NCBI GenBank assembly: GCA_002441345.1 | Contig: DJVU01000004.1 | Location: 1,163 to 14,172 of the forward strand | Origin: Bacteroidales bacterium UBA6248 | Lineage (GTDB): Bacteria > Bacteroidota > Bacteroidia > Bacteroidales > Lentimicrobiaceae | DNA: 13,010 bases | Direction: 5' to 3' | Shown: positions 5,835 through 11,988 of the stretch, piece after piece | Position numbering within the stretch: the stretch's first letter is position 1 | Layout of the letters: every line of letters begins with the position of its first letter | Position numbers and translations under genes: made by a program | Notes under the pieces: model-generated | Database searches by the model: none | Told to the model about the DNA's origin: nothing | What the model saw: only the letters and a program-made list of their open reading frames with translations

Positions 5835-6209
5835 TTAATCCTCATCGCGCTCGAGCAGCAATACCGAATGCTGGGGAACGATGAAGTATTTTACTTCGTT
5901 GTACATAATCTCAACCGCACCCTTCTGAAGGAAAATAGCAAGGTCTCCTACCCTTGCCTGAAGCGGAATATAGCGAATATTCCCGCTTTCGCCGCGCTTC
6001 CATGACTGATCTTCATCTTCCTGGAGAGGAATGGGGTAGCCGGGTCCGGTCTTTAATACGTACCCCGATTGAATTTCCTCCTTTTCGTTGTACCCGGGAG
6101 GCAGAAACAAACCTCCCTTGGTCTTTCCCGGAGTCGATAACGGCCTTATCAACAGCCGGTCACCCACTACAATGAGGCGGTTTAACTTATACGTTTCATT
6201 TTCTTCCAT
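5835..6209 (-). CDS. GroES-like (Cpn10 family) co-chaperonin paralogue
   Basis: The product has 124 residues from ATG 6209. RLIVVGDRLLIRPL is the Cpn10 first strand, TKGGLFLPPGYNEKEEIQSGYVLKTGPG holds the mobile-loop region (GGLFL, the hydrophobic tripeptide that contacts GroEL) and the following strand, and VGDLAIFLQKGAVEIMYNEVKYFIVPQHSVLLLERDED is the C-terminal half. It is about 25-30 residues longer than GroES, mainly through an acidic and charged segment (QEDEDQSWKRGESGN) in the roof-loop area. This variant is found in Bacteroidota alongside the normal groES. No groEL lies nearby, so it may partner the genomic GroEL or act otherwise. An in-frame GTG at 6254 would add 15 residues; I prefer ATG 6209 by family length, although promoter spacing fits the GTG better. 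Confidence 0.82.
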   Translation of the reverse strand: MEENETYKLNRLIVVGDRLLIRPLSTPGKTKGGLFLPPGYNEKEEIQSGYVLKTGPGYPIPLQEDEDQSWKRGESGNIRYIPLQARVGDLAIFLQKGAVEIMYNEVKYFIVPQHSVLLLERDED

Positions 6210-6279
6210 ATCCTGACAAACAAAATCATACGTGAGGGCTGTAATCTTCTGCACTATTCATTTACAGACATTTCAGTTG

Positions 6280-6287
6280 CAAAGATA
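6280..6287 (-). promoter_or_regulatory. Candidate -7 box for the GroES-like gene
   Basis: The minus strand reads TATCTTTG, an exact TAnnTTTG match. It lies 25 nt before the in-frame GTG at 6254 and 70 nt before ATG 6209. Confidence 0.45.
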
Positions 6288-6366
6288 CGATCTTTAAGCT
6301 ATGGGCCGGTGGTGCAGCCCTTTAGAGTTGAGGGATCTGAATACCGGCAGATACCGCGTTTCCGTT

Positions 6367-6420
6367 ATTCACGGTAACACCTGTGAATCCCTTTCAAACA
6401 TAGAAAAAGAAAGGGATTCA
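6367..6420. repeat. 12-bp perfect inverted repeat with competing upstream hairpin
   Basis: TGAATCCCTTTC (6384-6395) and GAAAGGGATTCA (6409-6420) are perfectly complementary with a 13-nt A-rich loop. Immediately upstream ATTCAC (6367-6372) can pair with GTGAAT (6383-6388), which overlaps the 5' arm, so the two stems exclude each other. No T-run follows on either strand, which argues against a simple terminator. Confidence 0.75.
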
Positions 6421-6633
6421 GAATATTTAACCGTCAATAATAACTGTATTTATAGGGTGGCACAAAGCGCGGGGCTGGCAGGTCATACCTGAAGCACATA
6501 TTTGGTTTTGCCCGGGCCTTTGTTCGATGTACCAGACGATTTTCTGTGGTTTCAGGATGCTTTTAACAGAATAATATTTGTTGCGGCGATGGAAATGGAA
6601 TAGCTTACCTTATAAAACCAACGAAATTAATGG

Positions 6634-6641
6634 TATTTTTG
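6634..6641 (+). promoter_or_regulatory. Candidate -7 box for the mutL operon
   Basis: TATTTTTG fits TAnnTTTG, 77 nt before the ATG at 6719 of the first gene. No -33 TTTG is evident. The spacing is longer than at the other promoters in this window. Confidence 0.35.
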
Positions 6642-6718
6642 TACATTGAAAACTGCCGCTGCGGAAGGTTTACTATTTGAATCCGTCAGGCAGAGGATAT
6701 TTATCAAATTTAGAAGAA

Positions 6719-6982
6719 ATGAAAATCGTTGCTTTTCATACCCCCAGACCAAAGTCGTTTAATTACAAGCCAAGATTTTACGACAAGCGGAAGGAAGAAA
6801 TGGAGGAAAGGCTGAAGAAATATGCCGATGCCGGGGAGATGGAAACCACGGAACGGCTGAGAATGGACATTAAACGTAACTGGAAGATAAAACAGGACCG
6901 TTCACGTACGATCTCAACCCGCACATTTGTTATCTATCTTTTCGTGATTTCGCTGCTCGTTTATTTCATCTTCTTCCATTAA
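6719..6982 (+). CDS. Small tail-anchored membrane protein upstream of mutL
   Basis: The product has 87 residues. The N-terminal region FHTPRPKSFNYKPRFYDKRKEE is a proline/aromatic motif conserved in small Bacteroidota proteins of unknown function found next to mutL. A charged, probably helical middle follows (MEERLKKYADAGEMETTERLR), then a basic linker. A single hydrophobic segment YLFVISLLVYFIFF runs to the last residues, so it is probably inserted in the inner membrane with a cytosolic head. ATG 6719 is preferred over the in-frame TTG at 6677 because the conserved region starts right after it and AGAAGA precedes it. Its stop lies 19 nt before mutL, indicating co-transcription. No function can be assigned. 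Confidence 0.75.
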   Translation: MKIVAFHTPRPKSFNYKPRFYDKRKEEMEERLKKYADAGEMETTERLRMDIKRNWKIKQDRSRTISTRTFVIYLFVISLLVYFIFFH

Positions 6983-7001
6983 TCCGGAATACCGCCTTTT
7001 T

Positions 7002-8831
7002 ATGTCAGATATTATCAGGCTTCTGCCCGATTCCGTTGCGAACCAGATTGCAGCCGGTGAGGTTATCCAGCGTCCCGCCTCGGCAATCAAGGAGCTGATT
7101 GAGAATGCCGTGGACTCAGGTGCCACCCACATCGAGCTGATAGTGAAAGATGCCGGCAAAACCTTGCTGCAGGTTATTGATAACGGTTGCGGAATGTCAC
7201 CCACCGATGCGCGCATGAGTTTCGAACGTCATGCAACTTCCAAGATAAAAGAAGCCAACGACCTGTTCCGGATTCACACTTTCGGATTCAGGGGCGAAGC
7301 CCTGGCTTCCATCGCAGCCATCGCCCAGGTGGAACTTAAATCACGGCGAATGGATGATGAGCTGGGTACCCACCTGGTTATTGAAGGTTCGATGGTTAAA
7401 AGCCAGCAACCCTGTGCATGTCAGGCAGGTACTTCCATCATGGTAAAGAATCTTTTTTACAACGTTCCTGCACGTCGCAATTTTCTGAAATCCGATTCGG
7501 CAGAAATGCGGCATATTATCGAAGAATTTCAGCGGGTTGCGCTTGTAAATCCAGATATCGCCTTTACGTTTCACAATAACGGAAAGCTTATGTTTCAGCT
7601 TCCCGCTGCCAGCCTGAAACAGCGCATCGTAAATCTGATGGGATCTGCCTATCAGGAAAAACTGATCTCACTCGGTCAGGACAGCGATGTAGTTCAGATA
7701 TCGGGGTTCGTGGGAAAGCCGGAAAGTGCCCGTAAAACAAAAGGAGAACAGTATTTCTTTGCCAACAACCGTTACATCCGGCACCCGTATTTCAACCACG
7801 CCGTTGAAGAGGCCTTCAGCGAACTGATACCGGAAGGATACTACCCTGCTTATTTTATTTATCTTAAAGTTGATCCGTCCAACATCGATATTAACATTCA
7901 TCCCACAAAGACAGAAGTTAATTTTCAGGATCATCAGGTGATCTATTCGATGCTCAGATCAGCGGTAAAACAGGCCATCGGAAAGCACAGCCTCTCCCCT
8001 ACGCTCGATTTTGAGGCGGAAACCATCTTCAGTACTTACTTTCCGAAAGACAAACCTGTTGTGGAACCGGGGATTACCGTCAATCCCGACTACAATCCCT
8101 TTGTCAGGAAACAGCAAGCCGAACTGAACCTTTCTGCCGGCCTCAATCAGGATCCCAATCTGGCAAACTGGAAAGATCTGTATGAAATCTCGCGGCGCGA
8201 CAAACAAGGTTTTGGGTCCGAACCCAGAACCATGACCATTGGCGCCGATTTTGACTCGGAAGTACCTGCCAGGGGCTTCATGCAGTTTCAGAACCGTTAC
8301 ATCGTAAGCCGGGTAAAATCGGGACTCATGATCATTGACCAGCAAAATGCACACGAGAGGGTAATTTATGAGCGGTTAATGGAACGCAGCAACGAAAAGA
8401 AAGGGCATTCGCAACAACAACTTTTTCCGCAGACTGTTAATTTGTCAGCAGCTGACAGCGAATTGCTCAGCGAGCTTCGGGATGATTTTTCCGATCTGGG
8501 TTTTGTAATTGAGCCTTTCGGTCGGAATGCCTATATTATTCAGGGTATACCACCCGATATGGTGGACGAAAACATTCAGGCACTGATTGAGAATGTGCTG
8601 GAGAGTTATAAAACAAACCAGATCGGTCTGAAAATTGATAAGCGAAACAACCTTGTACGGTCGATGGCCCGCAATCTGGCTATAAAAGCCGGGAAGGTAC
8701 TGCTTCCGGAAGAGATGCAATCGCTGCTTGATGATCTTTTTGCCTGCAGCGTGCCTAATGTCAGCCCCTCCGGTAAAACCATCATCATCTCAATAACATC
8801 GGAAGAAATTGAAAAACGATTCAACGATTAA
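7002..8831 (+). CDS. mutL: DNA mismatch repair protein MutL
   Basis: The product has 609 residues, close to the usual length. The GHKL ATPase half is complete: ANQIAAGEVIQRPASAIKELIEN with catalytic E31 and Mg-binding N35, DNGCGM (60-65), ATSKI (78-82) and TFGFRGEAL (93-101), then the transducer domain with the conserved IHPTKTEV (299-306). The C-terminal dimerisation domain begins near residue 425 (RGFMQFQNRYIV). There the endonuclease motif DQHA(X)2E(X)4E reads DQQNAHERVIYE (446-457): both glutamates remain but His is Gln. The zinc-site motif CPHGRP is not present near ACSVPNVSPSGK (581-592). It couples MutS mismatch recognition to strand removal in the cytosol. Second gene of the operon, with the rhomboid gene 12 nt downstream. 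Confidence 0.97.
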   Translation: MSDIIRLLPDSVANQIAAGEVIQRPASAIKELIENAVDSGATHIELIVKDAGKTLLQVIDNGCGMSPTDARMSFERHATSKIKEANDLFRIHTFGFRGEALASIAAIAQVELKSRRMDDELGTHLVIEGSMVKSQQPCACQAGTSIMVKNLFYNVPARRNFLKSDSAEMRHIIEEFQRVALVNPDIAFTFHNNGKLMFQLPAASLKQRIVNLMGSAYQEKLISLGQDSDVVQISGFVGKPESARKTKGEQYFFANNRYIRHPYFNHAVEEAFSELIPEGYYPAYFIYLKVDPSNIDINIHPTKTEVNFQDHQVIYSMLRSAVKQAIGKHSLSPTLDFEAETIFSTYFPKDKPVVEPGITVNPDYNPFVRKQQAELNLSAGLNQDPNLANWKDLYEISRRDKQGFGSEPRTMTIGADFDSEVPARGFMQFQNRYIVSRVKSGLMIIDQQNAHERVIYERLMERSNEKKGHSQQQLFPQTVNLSAADSELLSELRDDFSDLGFVIEPFGRNAYIIQGIPPDMVDENIQALIENVLESYKTNQIGLKIDKRNNLVRSMARNLAIKAGKVLLPEEMQSLLDDLFACSVPNVSPSGKTIIISITSEEIEKRFND

Positions 8832-8843
8832 GAACTTCATCGC

Positions 8844-9680
8844 ATGAACTACCAGCAATACTCCCCCAGGGGATTCCGGGTGCTTCCTCCCGTCGTTAAA
8901 AACCTGCTGATTATCAATGTCCTGGTTTTTTTCGCCCAGATGACTGCCCGACAGGTATTCAACATCGACCTGGTGGACTACCTGGGGATGCATTACTACG
9001 GATCCTCAAAGTTCAACCCGGCGCAACTGGTAACCTATATGTTCCTGCACGGCGGATTTTCACATATTTTTTTCAATATGTTTGCCCTCTGGATGTTTGG
9101 TTATACCCTGGAAAATGTATGGGGACCCAGGCGTTTCCTTACCTATTACCTGATTACCGGGATTGGAGCAGCCCTGGTTCATATGGTTGTGATGTGGGTG
9201 GAGATATCTTCCATACAGGCTCATGTAACACAGGTAATGATGGATCCATCGCCGGAGGCGTTTTCAGCTTTCCTGGCGAAGCACTTTTCCTGGTATCAGG
9301 GACAGCTGGCCGGATTTATCAGCTCCTGGTCGCTAAACCCGACAGATCCTTCTTATATCAACCAGGCGTCAAATTATCTGAACGACCTGGTGAACATCCG
9401 CATGGATATACCAACCGTCGGAGCCTCGGGAGCCGTTTACGGTATTTTGCTGGCCTTTGGCATGATGTTCCCCAATACACTGATTTATATCTATTTTCTC
9501 TTCCCCATCAAGGCCAAGTGGTTTGTAATCGTTTACGGTGCCCTGGAACTGTACTTTGGTTTTGCCAACAGAGCCGGAGATAACGTAGCACATTTTGCTC
9601 ACCTTGGTGGAATGCTCTTCGGATTTTTCCTGATCAGGTACTGGAGCAGGCATGTTAACCGTTACAACAATTACGACTGA
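8844..9680 (+). CDS. Rhomboid intramembrane serine protease (first of two)
   Basis: The product has 278 residues with six or more hydrophobic segments. Catalytic features are all present: HGGFSHIFFN with the oxyanion-hole pair H74 and N78, the nucleophile S195 in GASGAVYG and the general base H250 in AHFAHLGG. The L1-type sequence LENVWGPRRFL follows the second segment. A long loop of about 70 residues (about 122-190, rich in polar residues and FSW/SWSLNP) separates the third segment from the serine helix and should face the periplasm. It should cut membrane-spanning substrates; none can be named. It starts 12 nt after mutL and precedes a second, divergent rhomboid. Confidence 0.93.
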   Translation: MNYQQYSPRGFRVLPPVVKNLLIINVLVFFAQMTARQVFNIDLVDYLGMHYYGSSKFNPAQLVTYMFLHGGFSHIFFNMFALWMFGYTLENVWGPRRFLTYYLITGIGAALVHMVVMWVEISSIQAHVTQVMMDPSPEAFSAFLAKHFSWYQGQLAGFISSWSLNPTDPSYINQASNYLNDLVNIRMDIPTVGASGAVYGILLAFGMMFPNTLIYIYFLFPIKAKWFVIVYGALELYFGFANRAGDNVAHFAHLGGMLFGFFLIRYWSRHVNRYNNYD

Positions 9681-9775
9681 CCGGTATCGAAAAATTGAAG
9701 AACACTCCACACCGGATACATTGAAAAACCCGGTCTTTACGAAGCGGAAATGACCAAATGCACAATTAAACGGAA

Positions 9776-10702
9776 ATGATTCAACATGTTTCTATACCGG
9801 AACGCATCCGGATTTTCTTCAGCCGGAACGAAGCCCTGCCTAAGATTATACTGATTAATATTATCGTCTGGGTCCTCTCGCTGCTGATAAAAAGCATTGC
9901 TTTCCTTTTTACCTCTCCGGAAGCCGCCGCAGCAGGAATCTACAGCCACAGCGTCAGCACGACCATGATGAAATACCTGGCCGTACCGGCCGATCCGGGC
10001 AGCTTACTTTTGCATCCGTGGACGCTGGTGACCTACATGTTTTTTCACCTCGATTTTCTGCACATTCTGTTTAACATGTTGTGGCTATTCTGGTTCGGGA
10101 AGATTTTTGTGCAGTACCTTTCGCAACGGCAGTTGCTTGGTACCTATCTGATTGGCGGTATTGCCGGCGCACTTCTTTACATTCTGGCTTTTAACGTATT
10201 CCCGGTCTTTGCAATAGTGAAGGAATCGGCACTGGCACTGGGTGCATCGGCTTCGGTTCTGGCTATTGTAGTAGCTATTTCGTTTTATGTCCCCAACTAC
10301 ACCATTCATCTGTTTTTACTGGGTCCCGTAAAAATCAAGTATATTGCAGTTTTCTCCGTGGTGCTTGATGTTCTGATGCTCGACTCGGGAAATCCCGGCG
10401 GACACCTGGCTCACCTGGGAGGTGCACTGTGGGGATTTGCCTGGGCAAAAATGATCCCCGGCTGGGATCCTACACGAATCTTTTCAAAATGGTCTCTTTT
10501 CAAAATGCCTGAATTCCGGCGACGAAAAAAAGGATTCCGTGTTTATACCAATCCGCAAAAAATGACCGATGAAGAGTACAATATGCGGAAAGTGGAAAAA
10601 CAGAAACGAATCGATGCCATACTGGATAAGATATCTAAGTCGGGATACGACAGTCTCACAAAAGAAGAAAAAGAACTGTTGTTTTCAAACAGCAGGAGAT
10701 AA
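9776..10702 (+). CDS. Rhomboid protease with C-terminal DUF6576-like tail (second of two)
   Basis: The product has 308 residues. The membrane core carries H96 and N100 (HLDFLHILFN), serine S158 in GASAS (GASA instead of GASG) and H210 in GGHLAHLGGALWG, so the dyad is intact. Unlike its neighbour it has only a short loop before the serine helix, but a cytosolic tail of about 80 residues. This starts with a basic linker (EFRRRKKGFRV) and ends in a helical MTDEEYNMRKVEKQKRIDAI...SLTKEEKELLF segment, the DUF6576 type seen on Bacteroidota rhomboids. The tail may bind a partner or control substrate access; this is inference. It is 95 nt after the first rhomboid and 11 nt before the next gene. Confidence 0.93.
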   Translation: MIQHVSIPERIRIFFSRNEALPKIILINIIVWVLSLLIKSIAFLFTSPEAAAAGIYSHSVSTTMMKYLAVPADPGSLLLHPWTLVTYMFFHLDFLHILFNMLWLFWFGKIFVQYLSQRQLLGTYLIGGIAGALLYILAFNVFPVFAIVKESALALGASASVLAIVVAISFYVPNYTIHLFLLGPVKIKYIAVFSVVLDVLMLDSGNPGGHLAHLGGALWGFAWAKMIPGWDPTRIFSKWSLFKMPEFRRRKKGFRVYTNPQKMTDEEYNMRKVEKQKRIDAILDKISKSGYDSLTKEEKELLFSNSRR

Positions 10703-10713
10703 TTAACCAAAGC

Positions 10714-11865
10714 ATGGGTGCAGCAAGAAAAAAACGCCGGCGATTCTTTCTTTTCAGAAAGCTGTTTCTGATAGCCAACATTTTTTTTGTAGCCCTTCTG
10801 GCACTGGGATTTACTGCTGCTTTCCTTCCCCCTGATAAATACTGGGCAATTGCATTTGCCGGACTTGCATTTCCATACGTCGCACTGATCAACGTTGTTT
10901 TCATGATTTTCTGGCTGCTTACTGCCCGAAAAATTTATGCACTTATTTCGCTGCTGATGATCCTGGTTTCTCTCCCCCGACTCGACGGTTATTACCAGCC
11001 GGTGGGCGGAAAGACAAACGACGATGCCAGTGAATCGATACGGGTGCTGAGTTATAACGTCCGCCTCTTTGATTTGTATAACTGGGAAAAGAAGAAAGAA
11101 TCTGCCGACTGCAGGGCTCAGTTTGTTTTGATACGTGAACAGAAACCCGACATACTCTGCATACAGGAGTATCATGCCGGCAGATCGGGAAAGGTTGATA
11201 TTGCCGACAGCATCTCGGCGTATTCCGGTTTGCGGTATAAGCACATTACATTCGTGAAAGTCAACGGGGATACAAAACCATACGGAATAGCAACCTACAG
11301 CCGCTGGCCTGTAGTGAACCGCGGAATGGTGCGGTTCGACGATAATCCGGTTAACTTCTGTATCTACAGCGATATCGTAAAAAACGGCGATACAACCCGG
11401 ATATTCAACGTGCACCTCGAATCCATACGTTTCAGCAGAGAGGATTACCTGTTTGTGAATGAACTCCGGAAGCAAACCGATGACCAGGACCTGTTTTCGG
11501 AAAATTCGCGTAAGATCATCCGGAAACTGAAGAGTGCATTTATTTCCAGAGCCCGGCAGGCCCGGACTCTCCGGACAGAAATTTCCCGCTCGCCGTATCC
11601 TGTTATTGTTTGTGGTGACTTCAACGATACGCCCTCTTCGTATGCATATCATCAGATGTCAGCAGGTCTGTCCGATGCATTTTGTGAAGCCGGCACCGGG
11701 TTTGGTCATACCTATGCCGGATCCCTTCCTTCGTTTCGTATCGATTACATCCTGCACGACAAAGAGCACTTTTTTACCGTTGAATTTGAAAAAATTAATC
11801 AGGCTTATTCCGATCATTATCCGATAGCAGCTACCCTGGGTATCCTGAGCAAAGTACTTAAATAA
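10714..11865 (+). CDS. Membrane-anchored endonuclease/exonuclease/phosphatase-family protein
   Basis: The product has 383 residues. A very basic start (ARKKRRRFFLFRK) is followed by three hydrophobic segments up to about residue 88. The EEP (DNase I-like) domain begins at about 110: SYNVRLFD (N115), CIQEYH (E152), the catalytic histidine in NVHLES (H234), GDFNDTP (D302, N304), RIDYI (D344) and YSDHYP (D367, H368). All catalytic and metal-binding positions are intact. The EEP fold serves nucleases as well as phospholipid and inositol phosphatases; a membrane-anchored form next to rhomboids may act on lipid or surface phosphoesters rather than DNA, but that is open. The domain is probably periplasmic if the N-terminus is cytosolic with three segments. 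Last gene of the mutL operon. Confidence 0.9.
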   Translation: MGAARKKRRRFFLFRKLFLIANIFFVALLALGFTAAFLPPDKYWAIAFAGLAFPYVALINVVFMIFWLLTARKIYALISLLMILVSLPRLDGYYQPVGGKTNDDASESIRVLSYNVRLFDLYNWEKKKESADCRAQFVLIREQKPDILCIQEYHAGRSGKVDIADSISAYSGLRYKHITFVKVNGDTKPYGIATYSRWPVVNRGMVRFDDNPVNFCIYSDIVKNGDTTRIFNVHLESIRFSREDYLFVNELRKQTDDQDLFSENSRKIIRKLKSAFISRARQARTLRTEISRSPYPVIVCGDFNDTPSSYAYHQMSAGLSDAFCEAGTGFGHTYAGSLPSFRIDYILHDKEHFFTVEFEKINQAYSDHYPIAATLGILSKVLK

Positions 11866-11895
11866 ACAGCATATGCCTGTTTTGCGGTACTTTTT
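11851..11895 (+). terminator. Composite terminator at the end of the mutL operon
   Basis: An outer stem AAAGTAC (11851-11857) / GTACTTT (11887-11893) encloses an inner stem AAACAG (11864-11869) / CTGTTT (11877-11882), and the 3' arm runs into a T5 stretch (11891-11895). The 5' arm lies inside the last codons of the preceding gene, and the stop codon is in the structure. Confidence 0.5.
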
Positions 11896-11961
11896 GTGCT
11901 TAAATCCGGAATTCATCGAAATTGGTTCTGCCGTGAAAAGCGAATGGCTTTCCCGAATCAT

Positions 11962-11969
11962 TAACTTTG
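11962..11969 (+). promoter_or_regulatory. Candidate -7 box for uvrB
   Basis: TAACTTTG matches TAnnTTTG exactly, 19 nt before the uvrB ATG. No clear -33 TTTG at the usual distance; no LexA-like site was noticed. Confidence 0.5.
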
Positions 11970-11988
11970 CAACAAACTGCACGCTGAA

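Larger units (their letters stand above)
6255..6718. other. 464-nt intergenic region with structured core, no recognised gene
   Basis: It contains two candidate promoter boxes and a strong inverted repeat (6384-6420, listed separately). A short CAGGT-CAT-ACCTG hairpin lies at 6479-6491. A 63-codon open frame at 6301-6492 looks like no known protein and runs straight through the inverted repeat, so I do not call it. The size would allow a small RNA, but no known RNA family was recognised. Confidence 0.5.

Noticed and set aside
6301..6492. Plus-strand open frame of 63 codons
   Set aside because: Runs through the 12-bp inverted repeat, has no recognisable domain and no start signals.
9679..9735. 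GACCGG / CCGGTC inverted repeat between the two rhomboid genes
   Set aside because: Only 6 bp with a loop of about 45 nt and a weak T stretch; not convincing as a terminator.
10543..11652. Long minus-strand open frame (369 codons)
   Set aside because: It is antisense to the second rhomboid tail and the EEP gene, whose catalytic motifs are complete; its translation is Cys/His-rich and resembles no family.
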